Positions 18,226 to 27,145 are shown, counted from the first letter of the stretch. The stretch is 47,090 bases of DNA from CAWDDA01 sp963813345 (GCA_963813345.1 CAWEYR010000032.1:1-47090), one strand, 5' to 3'. The notes: generated by a model not told the origin, from the letters alone. A program made the numbers and translations.

Positions 18226-19461
18226 TCAGGCGGTCCGTGGCAGGCCCAGGTCTTCATAAATTGTTCCGCTGATCGGCACGCGCCCGATGAATGCCGTCGC
18301 AAGCCCGTATTCGGGATCGGCGAACGCCTGCATTCCGCTCGCTCCGGCGTGGCCGAATGTTCTAGTCGAGGCGTGCGGCCCATAGCGTTCCTGCAGCTGT
18401 TCGGGTGTGCGTCTGCGATTCTGAATATCCAGGTTCGGCATCGTCACGCCTTCGGGCAGCGCCAGATTCAAGCCCAGCCCCCAGATGCCCATGTAACCGA
18501 TGCCGGACTTCGGCGTGGTCATCGCCTCGACCGTCTGCGGCGAAAGGATGCGCTTGCCGTTGATCGCACCACGTCCAATCAGCATTTCGTAGAACTTCGC
18601 CAATTCGCGTGTTGGCCCGATGCCGCCGCCCGCCGGCTGACATTTCACCACCTCCGCTTCCGAGTCCATGTAGGAAGAAGCAAATCGGCCTTCTGCCTTG
18701 TAGGCGCGATAGCGTTCGAGCGGCATTCCGCACCACGAATCGGACATGCCGCACGGCTCGAACACTTCTTTGAGGATGACCTCTTTGAAGTCGCGCCCGT
18801 ACAAGCGGCGGCAGATTTCAGCAATGACGATAATGCCCGCCGGGTTGTAGCCAGGACCGAGGCCGGGTGGCGGCAGCTTGGCATTCGCTCCAGCACGCGA
18901 TAAGGTTCGCGCGGCGCTTTGATGATCTTGCTCACTAGTTCCTCGAATGTCGGCGGCAGATTCGTCGGCCCGGCATAACCGCCCAGATGCGCTGTGTGCG
19001 TCAGCAAGTGGCGGATGCGCACCTTCTCTTTGTCGTTTGCGCCGAATTCGGGAATGTACTTCGTCACTCTATCGTCGAGATCGAGTTTGCCACGCTCCCA
19101 CAGTTTCAGCAGGCAAACGCAGGTCGCAGGCTTGACTGCGGAAGCCCAACTCACCAGCGTTGCAGGCGTGTAAGCCACGCCGCCGGTTGTTTTGCCCCAG
19201 GCGACATCGGCGATCACTTTGCCTTCGAGCGAAAGATAGAACTGCCCGGCGCCGCCATTGGCCGCCGCCTCTTCAATCAATTTCGTCGTGCTGGGCAGCC
19301 TGCCTTTGATGGCGGCGAGGTTGTTTGCAGAGGATTGTCCAGGCTTCGCCGACACTGCGCTGGCGAATGCGGCAGCGCCCAATGAAGCCACTGCGCCGGA
19401 CAGCCATCGGCGTCGCGTCAAGGTGATCGTCGCCTGCAATCAATGAAGGTTCTGCTGGCAT
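18226..19461 (-). CDS. Serine hydrolase of the class C beta-lactamase / esterase family, Tat-exported (frameshifted)
   Basis: The protein has a twin-arginine-type leader (TRRRWLSGAVASLGAAAF) and the S-x-x-K motif in SWASAVKPATCVCLLKLWERGKLDLDD. RIRHLLTHTAHLGGY follows. A lost base near 18891 shifts the frame; the correct reading gives LGPGYNPAGIIVIAEI with the YxN-type Tyr. The end has the HxG triad in FGHAGASGMQAFADPEYGLA. The ATG at 19461, behind GGAG, is the likeliest start, but it needs another one-base correction near 19440; a TTG at 19439 is directly in frame. Such proteins are mostly esterases, D-aminopeptidases or cell-wall hydrolases rather than antibiotic-resistance enzymes. It is likely periplasmic. 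Confidence 0.8.
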
Positions 19462-19573
19462 TATCTTTTCTCCGTCGCTGCTATTGGGAAAGTCGGGCCC
19501 GGATGTGCATACAGCTCAATGATCGTCCGCATCCGTTAGACCGTCAAGAATGAAGCTACGTCATCAGTCAATA

Positions 19574-19592
19574 ACAAGGCCCGCGGCCTTGT
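19574..19592. repeat. Short GC-rich hairpin
   Basis: ACAAGGCC and GGCCTTGT flank a 3-base loop (CGC) in the 269-bp divergent gap between the serine hydrolase and the oxygenase. No T run follows, so it is not a standard terminator. Nothing else is recognisable in this gap. Confidence 0.4.
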
Positions 19593-19730
19593 CTCGCTAC
19601 ATTCTCGAGCGCGTAGTCGCAGCTGCACATATCCTCGCAGGGTCGGTTCCACAACTTATCCCGATGTGTTTCAATTCCAGTCGTCGAATGCAATGCACGT
19701 TTGCTCGCAATGAGACAGCTGTTACCCGGC

Positions 19731-20728
19731 ATGCCGGAAATCCCAATCATTGATATCACTCCGCTAATCAGGCGATCGGTGACTGCAACGTGAGGTCGCG
19801 AGCGAGATCGGCAGGGCATGTCGTGATTTCGGGTTCTTCTACATTATCGGTCACGGCGTGGACGAGGACCTGCAGCAGCGTCTGGTGGAGCTGAGTCGCG
19901 AGTTCTTTGAACAGGACATGGCAGCGAAAATGAATATTGCCATGGCGCGAGGAGGACGAGCGTGGCGCGGTTATTTTCCGGTTGGTGGCGAATTGACCTC
20001 CGGAAACCCGACGTGAAGGAGGGCATCTACTTCGGCGCGGAGCTGGGCGATGACGACCCTCGAGTAATGGCCGGAACGCCACTTCACGGAGCGAATCTCT
20101 TTCCCGCGACGATACCCGGATTTCGTGAAACGGTAATGGAATACATGGATGCGATGACAGCGCTAGGCCACGTCCTGATGCGTGGAATCGCTTTGAGTCT
20201 AGGGCTCGATGATGTCTATTTCCTGAAGCGCTACACCACGAATCCGTTTGTGCTCTTTCGTATTTTCAACTACCCCGCGTCGGAGAAAGGGGACAATGGG
20301 GTGTAGGTGAGCATACCGATTACGGCTTGTTAACTATTCTGAAGCAGGATGACGCCGGAGGGCTCGAGGTGAAATCAGGCGGCAAGTGGATCGATGCGCC
20401 ACCTGTCCCAGGTTCCTTCGTGTGCAATATAGGCGACATGCTCGATCGCATGACTTCGGGAGCTCTATCGCTCCACGCCGCATCGTGTGCGCAACCTGAG
20501 CGGACGCGACCGATTATCGTTCCCTTTCTTTTTTGATCCAAGTTTCGACGCCGTAGTCGATGCTCTCCCGCTCGAGAACGCCCCAATTGGGTCACATCCC
20601 AGAGCGATGATCGAAATCAACGATGGGATCGCTCGAGCGTACACGAATTTCGAGGAACGTATGGTGAGTACTTGCTCAACAAGGTCTCGAAAGTCTTCCC
20701 GCAACTTCGACGAGACGTCCTGGATTGA
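19731..20728 (+). pseudogene. Isopenicillin N synthase-like 2OG-Fe(II) oxygenase, multiply frameshifted
   Basis: The gene starts MPEIPIIDITPLI and then changes frame at least four times: near 19785, 20010, 20300 and 20465, with another change near 20630. When joined, the pieces give an ordinary protein of about 330 residues: EVASEIGRACRDFGFFYIIGHGVDEDLQQRL, FPATIPGFRETVMEYM, LKRYTTNPFVLFRIFNYP, then GEHTDYGLLTIL with the first iron His and Asp. The second His lies in STPHRVRN, before the 2-oxoglutarate-binding R-x-S in GRDRLSFPFFFDP. All iron ligands survive. The order is complete and no segment is missing, which argues for base-call errors over true decay. The substrate is unknown. Confidence 0.8.
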
Positions 20729-21317
20729 TTGAAGTCTGACCACTTGTCCTCGAAGCACAGTCGTGACGCGTAGTCGCAGAAATTCTCTCATATCGCTTTC
20801 CACCGCTGGCTCGACATATACCGAGTAGGGATTGCCTCTCATCGAATTGAATTGAGATTCAATCAGGTCGCTCCGCTGCTTCCGGATCTAGCGAGAAGAC
20901 AAATAATGATCCTCCCGCAATGCATCTCGCCATCAGAGAAACGAGCACAATCGTCAACAACTAACTAACGCTCCAGAAATTGTCAACAGAGACTCTGCTC
21001 TGAAAAGTCCGGCATGAACCAAGAACGAAAGCAGTCGACTGACCATCACAGACCTCCGCAGTATTGTCCGCTCATTGCCATCTGGTTACTGGCAACTACA
21101 TGGCCAATCGAGGAGAGGTCTCACGCTAGAATCAGGCTCCGGCTCGCCCACAACTCCTCACTGAGGCTGCTAATGGCTAAGACTCGATGTCCGGCCTCGA
21201 CAAAACCCCAGCCGGGCGGCTGCCTGTCGAGTACAAAGACAGTCTCTTGTCGTATTCTGATCTCGCATTCCACGACATTGCTCTAGAGCATCTTCTTCTG
21301 TTCGGTCCGTATCCTGC
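20729..21317. other. Intergenic region without recognisable gene
   Basis: The 590 bp between the oxygenase stop and the convergent kelch gene hold only short open frames without family features. The base composition is slightly more AT-rich than the flanking genes. I saw no long repeat, RNA gene or convincing terminator here. Confidence 0.4.
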
Positions 21318-22906
21318 TTACCTGATCTCGATTGTGACAGGGTTGCTTGCCTGACCCGCTCGGAAGACAACGACCTGATGGATACCTGGAGCGATCCCGG
21401 CTGGTAATCCTATATTGAACTGATTGAGGCCCGTGTAACCCGGTGCTCGCCCGGCGTAGAACACTATCACCGCGTTGCCGTCCATTGTTGCGCTGACCGA
21501 TGAGGCGACGTTGCCGTTCTGGTCGGTAGCATCGGCTCCCAGGCCGGTGCCAAAAAGGCGATGATGTTTGGACTGCCATTCATCTGCGTCGCTGAGAATG
21601 GCGCACCTGCAAAGGTGATTCCGTCGAGTGCCGCTGCGGGTCCGCTACCGGTAAGATTGAGCGTGAATAGTGCCGGCGCTACCAGCTTGAGCTCAAACGC
21701 GCCTGTCGAGATGCGACCATCGGATGCGCGAACCTGCACTGTCACGGGTCCCGCTGCAGTTTGCGCAGGTATCTGATAGTTGACCTGGCCGGATGAGACA
21801 AAGAACAATGGCGCGCTGCGAGCAATACCCAATCGATCGATGATCTCGACTGTCGTTCCTCCGAGTTCGGTCGGCAACGGCTGAGTTGCTGCGTTTGCAG
21901 TTGAGGTGGCCAGTCCTGTGCCAAAGGCAGAGGCAATCGAACGTTCAGCGATAGTCGTTGCAGTGAAGCTGGCTGCCGAAACCGTAGTGGCTGTGTTGAT
22001 AGAGTAAGCCTGGTTGATGTTTGTTGCACCCAGACCTTGAACCGTTGCTCCGCCTGGCAGATATACCGTGTTGTTGATGACTGACGCGAAGATGCCATGT
22101 TTTGCGACCGGCATTGGAGGCAACACAGTCCAGGAATTGTTCAGAGGATTGAAGACCTCAACCGAATCGAAAATCTGCGGTATCTCGCCTCCGATAACAT
22201 AGAGTTCACCGTTCACCGCGGCCGCGCCGATTCCTGAGCGACCTGTAGGCATGTCTGGTAACACGGTCCAAATGTTAGTTGCCGGGTCATAGACCTCAAG
22301 TGCAGAGGCCGCTTCTGCGCCGGGCCGACCACCAGCCACATAGAACTTCCCATTGATGACGGCTCCGCTGGTGTGATTGCGGGGGACGTTCATCGGCGCC
22401 AACATAGTCCATTGATTTGTCGCGGGATTGTAGACCTCAACCTCTCGCTGACTACTTCCCGGGCCATCACCGCCGGCAACGTAGATCCTGCCATCGATCA
22501 CCGCTACTGCCGGTGTATTCCCGTGTTGGAAGTTCATCGATGCAACTTCTGTCCACTGGTTCATGTCCGGGTTGTAGGAGAAACAGCGATTCGACGTGCC
22601 GCCAAAAGCAAATATCCGGTTTCCGACTGTCGCGGCGGCATTGTGATTGGTTGCAATCGGAAGTGTCGCGACGCTTGCCCAGGTGTTCGAAGCTACGTCA
22701 TATGCCTCGACGAGATTGGTTGAAGCGCCGTTCGAGAAGAACCCGGCGATGACGTAGACCTTGTTGCCGAGAACAGCGGTAGAGACCTCCTGCCGCATCG
22801 ATGGCATTGGTGCGAGCGTTTGCCAGCTGCCGCGGCTCTGGGCTTCGACCTGCGGTCTAAGAAGGAACAGGATCAAAAACAAGGCCCAACAACAGTTGTG
22901 TTTCAT
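21318..22906 (-). CDS. Secreted kelch-repeat protein with acidobacterial C-terminal domain (frameshifted)
   Basis: A signal peptide (CWALFLILFLLRPQVEAQ) precedes about six kelch repeats, each with GxxYVxGG and a downstream VEVYNPxTNxWTxLxPMP, forming a beta-propeller. After a linker with TTIAERSIASAFGTGLA comes a C-terminal domain of the TIGR03437 type (Solibacter uncharacterised C-terminal domain): FVSSGQVNYQIPAQTAAGPVTVQV. One T lost from a run near 21553 shifts the frame; the correct reading continues IIAFFGTGLGADATDQNG and NQFNIGLPAGIAPG to TAA at 21318. The restored length is about 529 residues. It is an exported protein of unknown role, probably binding a surface ligand. Confidence 0.82.
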
Positions 22907-23066
22907 TGATCATCACTACCTGTCTCCCACTTTGTGTCTGATCAATTGTATCCCGCAATGTCTGTTGTTCAACTGAGAACGGCACCCGGAGAGCGCCAGG
23001 CTGAAGCTTGGCGCGTGGAGTTTCGACATACTTTGGAATACCCGTTACGCCGGAGGCGTCAAAGAT

Positions 23067-23178
23067 CGTAGCCAGGGGTTGAGTCTTCGAAACCCCTGGT
23101 CCCATTTGTGAGAAAGATTGCATCCCGGAGGGATGCGAGAAACGGATATGCTGAAACGTGTCGTCGTTTCTCGCATCC
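23067..23178. repeat. REP-like inverted repeat pair, left part (intact copy A and left half of copy B)
   Basis: Copy A (23067-23144) reads CGTAGCCAGGGGTTGAGTC on to the palindrome GCATCCCGGAGGGATGC (23120-23136) and GAGAAACG. After 20 bp, copy B begins in opposite orientation with CGTTTCTCGCATCC (23165-23178), where the IS110 element interrupts it. The remainder of copy B lies beyond the IS at 24819-24882. Another small palindrome, ACGCCGGAGGCGT, lies at 23047-23059. Confidence 0.8.
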
Positions 23179-23192
23179 CTTATATGTGTTTT

Positions 23193-23452
23193 GAGCGGGG
23201 TGGAGGTTTGGAGGAGGGCGGCAGCCCCTCCTCCAATCATCCTCGTAGAGACGCCTTCGGGACTGACTAATAGAATGGACACGATGAGGCCGAAGGTGCA
23301 AATTAGGCTCCGAACCGCGCATCGTCCCGTTACGAATATCGCACCCGACCGCGTGACGGTTAACGGAGACTTTCGAACGGGACGAAGCGATTCGGTTGAA
23401 ACGCATCACTCAGATGTCGTCTCTTGAAGACTCAATATAAGGCTTGCGCCGA
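23193..23452 (+). ncRNA. Candidate IS110 bridge RNA with target- and donor-binding loops
   Basis: The left end folds into three parts. First is an 11-bp hairpin (23208-23218 with 23226-23236). Second is a target loop: a 10-bp stem TCGTCCCGTT (23322-23331) with AACGGGACGA (23376-23385) encloses an internal loop capped by ACCG/CGGT. Its 5' side TCGCACCC (23339-23346) matches the left target TCGCATCC at 7 of 8 bases, and its 3' side ending CGGAG (23364-23368) complements the right target CTCCG. Third is a donor loop closed by CGCA/TGCG and capped by GTCT/AGAC. CTCAGATGTC (23409-23418) is identical to the right end, and ATATAAG (23435-23441) complements the left end CTTATAT. The ends of the RNA are inferred. 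Confidence 0.7.
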
Positions 23453-23499
23453 CCGAATCCAAGCGTGGTCTCAGCAGAATCGCGATGGAGGTGGAACAA

Positions 23500-24765
23500 A
23501 TGAAGAGCGAGACCAGTGAGTTGGCAGCATTGATCGGATGGGACTGGGCAGATCAGTCACACGAAGTACGTCTGCAAACAGATTCGGGAGAGCTCGAGCA
23601 CTACAGGATCAGTCAGGACCCGAATGCTCTACACGAATGGGTTCACAAGCAACGTGAACGATTTGGGGGCAGGAAGATTGCGATAGCCATAGAGCAGAGA
23701 CGGGGAGCGGTGGTCTACGCTCTGATGACCTATGACTTCGTAGTGCTTTATCCGATCAACCCAAAATCACTTGCGAGATTTCGGGAGGCACTTCGACCGA
23801 GCAAGGCCAAGGATGACCCGACAGATGCGGATTTGTTGCTCGAACTGGTAACCAAGCATCGAGACAGGCTCAGAGCGTGGAATCCAGAAGATGAAGCAGG
23901 GCGAGAGCTTCGAATGATGGTCGAGTATCGACGCAAGCTGGTTGATGAGAGGACACGGCACACCCAGCAATTGACGGAGTGGCTTAAGTCATATTTTCCG
24001 CAGGCTTTGAAGTGGGCTGGGGATCTGGATGAGGTGAAGGCCTGCGAATTTCTTGAAACCTGGTCCAGTTTGGATGAGATGAAAGCGGCCGGTCCCGATG
24101 TCCTGAGGAAGTTCTTTTCACACCAGGGGCGCTGGCATAAGACAATCCAGAGGCTGCTGCGGGAAATAAGTAAGTCGAGAACGCTAACAACTGACGGTGC
24201 CGTTGTCCGGTCAATGGTTATGATGGTTCGAACGACAGCCCGAGAAGTGAGATTGCTTAGCGAGTCAATCAATGAGTTCCAAGAGCGAATTGAGCAGCTG
24301 TTTGCCTTGCACCCGGATCAAGACCTCTTCGCGAGCTTTCCTGGTGCTGGAAAGGTCCTGGCACCGCGATTGTGTGCAATCATGGGAACAGACCGGTCCC
24401 GATATGCATCACCTGAGGAGGTCCAAGAGTTCTCCGGAATCGCTCCAGTCACAGAGCGAAGCGGGAAATCAAACTGGGTGCACAGAAGGTTCGCCTGTCC
24501 ACAGTTCTTCCATCAAACATTTGTGGAATATGCCAAGCAGTCCATTCGGCAATCGGAATGGGCGAGAGCATATTACAAAGGCTGCCGCAACCGTGGCACA
24601 AGTCACAACGCTGCACTCCGGGCTCTGGCTTTCAAATGGATTCGGATAATCTACCGCTGCTGGATGGACAGAGTTCCTTACAACGAGCAGACCTACCAGA
24701 CAGCACTAATACGGCATGGGTCACCGTTGGCAAGAAACATTAATGGCGCCGCACTTCCGGCTTGA
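23500..24765 (+). CDS. IS110-family transposase (DEDD recombinase)
   Basis: The 421-residue product has an N-terminal RuvC-like domain with acidic residues D15 (IGWDWADQ), E65 (IAIEQRRG), D106 and D109 (KDDPTDADLLLEL). A coiled-coil helical middle and a C-terminal transposase_20 domain follow (SFPGAGKVLAPRLCAIMG, EFSGIAPVTERSGKS with a candidate catalytic Ser at about 321). The frame is intact. The ATG at 23500 is chosen because GGAGGTGG precedes it; an ATG at 23485 is also in frame. IS110 recombinases use a bridge RNA to pair the circular donor junction with a target, without target duplication apart from the core dinucleotide. Confidence 0.93.
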   Translation: MKSETSELAALIGWDWADQSHEVRLQTDSGELEHYRISQDPNALHEWVHKQRERFGGRKIAIAIEQRRGAVVYALMTYDFVVLYPINPKSLARFREALRPSKAKDDPTDADLLLELVTKHRDRLRAWNPEDEAGRELRMMVEYRRKLVDERTRHTQQLTEWLKSYFPQALKWAGDLDEVKACEFLETWSSLDEMKAAGPDVLRKFFSHQGRWHKTIQRLLREISKSRTLTTDGAVVRSMVMMVRTTAREVRLLSESINEFQERIEQLFALHPDQDLFASFPGAGKVLAPRLCAIMGTDRSRYASPEEVQEFSGIAPVTERSGKSNWVHRRFACPQFFHQTFVEYAKQSIRQSEWARAYYKGCRNRGTSHNAALRALAFKWIRIIYRCWMDRVPYNEQTYQTALIRHGSPLARNINGAALPA

Positions 24766-24797
24766 AGGCTAGGAGTGCGCGACCAGTGATTTTTGGT

Positions 24798-24820
24798 TTG
24801 ACAAAACATCTCAGATGTCT
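24798..24820 (+). promoter_or_regulatory. Outward -35 box at the IS right end (split junction promoter)
   Basis: TTGACA at 24798-24803 points out of the right end. In the excised circle the right end joins the left end through CT. This places TATATG (23181-23186) exactly 17 bp downstream: 15 bases of right end plus CT. The assembled promoter would drive the bridge RNA and transposase. In the integrated form the box is separated from that -10 sequence. Confidence 0.65.
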
Positions 24821-24882
24821 CCGGGATGCAATTGGTCAATCGAATCGATCCAGGGGTTTCGAAGACTCAACCCCTGGCTACG
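24819..24882. repeat. REP-like repeat, right half of interrupted copy B
   Basis: CTCCGGGATGCAAT continues the palindrome cut by the IS. At 24850-24882 comes the exact reverse complement of the copy A block at 23067-23099: CCAGGGGTTTCGAAGACTC followed by AACCCCTGGCTACG. A further small palindrome, CACCGCTCCGCGGTG, follows at about 24889-24903, before the stop codon of the diiron gene. Confidence 0.75.
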
Positions 24883-24917
24883 TTCTCGCACCGCTCCGCG
24901 GTGATTGCGCTGCAGAC

Positions 24918-25829
24918 TCAGCTAAAGGCCGGTGCGACTTCTTCGACGCGCTTCCTCGCCGACGGGCTGAGGTCACCCAGCGTTGCGAGAAACTGTTCGT
25001 GGGTCATGCCCGAGCCCAAATACGTCCAGCGGTTCGCCTGAAGCTGCGCCTGTCGGAACTGAACCTTCTCCTCTTCGTTCAACTCGCGTCCGGTCGCTCG
25101 CGTGAAAGCATCGAGGTCAAACTCGACCTGCTGCGTAAGCCCCGAGTCGATAAGGCCGCCGATCTCGAGGTATTCCTCGACTACCGCGTCGATCTCGAGG
25201 GCGCTTCGCCCTTCGGCCAGCGCGTCGATCATGAGCGTGTCGAGCTTGGTGTGCTGCGCCTCCTCCATCCAGTGATGCTTGAGCAAGCTCTTGAACTGCG
25301 GGTCGAGTTCCTGGTCGTCTCGGACGCTGTCAATGTAATGACGTTGTGTCATCCACTCGATGTGCAGGATCACGAGTGCGACCGCCAGAGTGTCATGCGC
25401 CAACACGGCCTGGCCGATCTCCTCGGGCGGTCCTATGACCGCGTGCGTCGTGCCGAAGCCGCGCTCGAAATCCTCACGGAAGCGCCTGAATAAGTGGATG
25501 TGCTTGGCCTCTTCATTGGCGAACTGCAGCAGAGCGCGCACGCGATAATCGTCTTCATGGAGTTGAAGGCGGGCGTGGTCGAGGACGAAGGGGAGTACGA
25601 ACTCCTCGACCAGGCCAAAGATGTAGAGGTAAGCGTTCCCCCTGATCTGGTTCAGGGTTCGCCTCTCATCAGACGTTAAGAATGAAAGCTGCTCCACGCG
25701 CGCCAGCGACTCCGGCATGAACGGCTTCGTGAAGTCGAGTCTCTTGTCTTCGTTGATGAGGTCTTCGACGCGCCAGTGGATCTTCTCAGATGCTCCCAGC
25801 GCCGCCTGATACGTGTATTGCTGATTCAT
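24918..25829 (-). CDS. Diiron ferritin-like protein, AurF-like (p-aminobenzoate N-oxygenase type)
   Basis: The 303-residue helical protein has two carboxylate-diiron half-sites: a Glu in LVEEFVLPFVLDHARL with EEAKHIHLFRRF, and a Glu in LHIEWMTQRHYID with HHWMEEAQHTKLD. This ExnEExxH arrangement occurs in AurF-like N-oxygenases and related ferritin-like oxidases. The ATG at 25829 follows AAAGGAGG. The frame is intact. It is transcribed divergently from an AraC regulator over a 167-bp gap, which suggests the regulator controls it. The substrate is not evident and no natural-product genes surround it. The 3' end abuts the REP-like repeat that received the IS110 element. Confidence 0.72.
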   Translation of the reverse strand: MNQQYTYQAALGASEKIHWRVEDLINEDKRLDFTKPFMPESLARVEQLSFLTSDERRTLNQIRGNAYLYIFGLVEEFVLPFVLDHARLQLHEDDYRVRALLQFANEEAKHIHLFRRFREDFERGFGTTHAVIGPPEEIGQAVLAHDTLAVALVILHIEWMTQRHYIDSVRDDQELDPQFKSLLKHHWMEEAQHTKLDTLMIDALAEGRSALEIDAVVEEYLEIGGLIDSGLTQQVEFDLDAFTRATGRELNEEEKVQFRQAQLQANRWTYLGSGMTHEQFLATLGDLSPSARKRVEEVAPAFS

Positions 25830-25868
25830 AACAACCCTCCTTTAGTTACCTGAATTCTTCCTACGAGT

Positions 25869-25896
25869 AGTATCTTCTCGTCGGGCGAGAGTATCT
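25869..25896. promoter_or_regulatory. Direct repeat spaced 21 bp in the AraC/diiron divergent gap (putative AraC operator)
   Basis: AGTATCT occurs at 25869-25875 and again at 25890-25896, exactly 21 bp apart, which is two helical turns. Each is preceded by a CGAG element. Tandem sites with this period are typical of AraC-family dimers. The position between the divergent starts fits control of both genes. Confidence 0.35.
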
Positions 25897-25996
25897 GAGA
25901 ATCGAGCTAACGAATCTATGATTGAGACTCCAGGAGTATTGATTGAAACCCCAGATCTGATGACATCAGCGCCACGACCGAAAGGAGCGTGAACGA

Positions 25997-27004
25997 ATGG
26001 ACGTTCTTTCCGATGTGTTGCGTGTGGTTCGCCTGACAAGCGCCGTGTTCTTCACGGCCAGGTTTTCCTCGCCCTGGTCTATTGAATCCCCGCCTCCGGA
26101 TCAGCTCGCGCGGTCCTTGAGGCTGCGTGCTGAGAGCATCGCGCTGTTCCACGTACTGGTCGAGGGGCAGTGCTGGATCTCTATGGAAGGTTACGCACCG
26201 CTCAGGATGGAAGCGCGTGATGTCATCATCTTCCCGCATGGCGATGCGCACGTCATGAGCAGTCACATAGGCGCAAGGCCACGGGCAATAGGCACCCTGC
26301 TGCCGTCCCAACCCTCGGAGGAGATACCGCAGTTGGACTACGGCGGAGGCGGAGAAACCACGCGCTTCGTCTGCGGGTATCTCCACTGCGACCAACGCTT
26401 CAATCCGTTGACTGGGGCGCTGCCGACCATGCTCTACGTCTGTGGTCGAGATAGGCAAGGTGAGCCGTCTGTAGTGGAGACGACCAGGCGCCCCGGCGTC
26501 GTCCTGATCGATGCAGATGGCTGGCTCGCGAGTACCCTCCGGCACACTATCGACGAGTCCGACGGGACGCAGCCGGGCAGCTTCACGATGCTGGCTCGAT
26601 TGACCGAATTATTGTATGTAGAGGTACTGCGGCGTTACATGCAGCACCTTCCTTCGGAGCACACAAGCTGGCTGGCCGGTGTGAAAGACCCTGAGGTCGG
26701 TCGGGCGCTGAGGTTGCTGCATGCCCAGCCTGAGCGTCAATGGACCGTGGAGGAGTTGGCTCACGAGGTCGGAGTCTCGCGTTCCGGATTGGCTCAACGG
26801 TTTACCGAGTTGACCGGAGAGGCGCCAATGCGATACCTGACCGGCTGGCGCATCCAATTGGCGAAGCATCTCATACTTCAAACGGGCCTCCCGATTGCCG
26901 AGGTGGCCAATCGCGTCGGGTACGAATCGGAAGCGGCCTTCAACCGGGCGTTCAAACGCAACGTCGGCGAGCCGCCTGTAGCATGGCGTAAGAAAAGCTC
27001 CTGA
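25997..27004 (+). CDS. AraC family transcriptional regulator with N-terminal cupin
   Basis: The 335-residue protein has a cupin_6-type sensor domain (residues about 1-200: ESIALFHVLVEGQCWISMEG, ARDVIIFPHGDAHVM, FVCGYLHCDQRFNPL). The C-terminal double helix-turn-helix reads WTVEELAHEVGVSRSGLAQRFTELTGEAPMRYLTGWRIQLAKHLI and IAEVANRVGYESEAAFNRAFKRNVGEPPVAWR. The ATG at 25997 follows AAAGGAG. Members of this cupin-AraC group usually act as activators or repressors of an adjacent oxidoreductase gene, here the divergent diiron protein. The effector is unknown and the frame is intact. Confidence 0.9.
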   Translation: MDVLSDVLRVVRLTSAVFFTARFSSPWSIESPPPDQLARSLRLRAESIALFHVLVEGQCWISMEGYAPLRMEARDVIIFPHGDAHVMSSHIGARPRAIGTLLPSQPSEEIPQLDYGGGGETTRFVCGYLHCDQRFNPLTGALPTMLYVCGRDRQGEPSVVETTRRPGVVLIDADGWLASTLRHTIDESDGTQPGSFTMLARLTELLYVEVLRRYMQHLPSEHTSWLAGVKDPEVGRALRLLHAQPERQWTVEELAHEVGVSRSGLAQRFTELTGEAPMRYLTGWRIQLAKHLILQTGLPIAEVANRVGYESEAAFNRAFKRNVGEPPVAWRKKSS

Positions 27005-27060
27005 GCACAAGACCAGGTAGCGGCTTTACTGTATATGTCGGATTGGTGTTGAAGACAGGC

Positions 27061-27140
27061 AAGCTAAAGCTTGAACTCCATACTCAGCACTCAGCACTCA
27101 GCACTCAGCACTCAGCACCCAGCACTCAGCACTCAGCACT
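27061..27140. repeat. AGCTAAAGCTTGAACTCCA element with CAGCACT heptamer microsatellite
   Basis: The segment AAGCTAAAGCTTGAACTCCA is followed by about eight tandem copies of the 7-base unit CAGCACT, one with a C variant. The same composite occurs at 31013-31080. It lies between the AraC stop and the convergent monooxygenase stop at 27146. There are no unique spacers, so it is not a CRISPR array. Confidence 0.8.
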
Positions 27141-27145
27141 TTGTC

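Larger units (their letters stand above)
23179..24818 (+). mobile_element. IS110-family insertion sequence, about 1.64 kb, with CT core junctions
   Basis: The element starts CTTATATGTG and ends CTCAGATGT, with the dinucleotide CT present at both junctions (23179-23180 and 24819-24820). Removing it and one CT restores the palindrome GCATCCCTCCGGGATGC, which is the exact reverse complement of the intact copy at 23120-23136. There are no terminal inverted repeats, as expected for IS110. The 320 bp left non-coding end precedes a single DEDD transposase and the right end is short. This layout is typical of the IS110 group, whose upstream region encodes the bridge RNA. Confidence 0.85.

Noticed and set aside
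20465..20842. 125-codon minus-strand frame starting MRGNPYSVYVEP
   Set aside because: The start region looks protein-like, but most of it is antisense to the conserved C-terminus of the oxygenase, and no ribosome site is seen.
24762..25493. 243-codon plus-strand frame overlapping the IS end and the diiron gene
   Set aside because: It crosses the IS boundary and REP-like repeat, and runs antisense to a gene with clear diiron motifs.
27081..27140. Tandem short repeats that could suggest a CRISPR array
   Set aside because: The 7-bp units are contiguous with no spacers, so this is a microsatellite.
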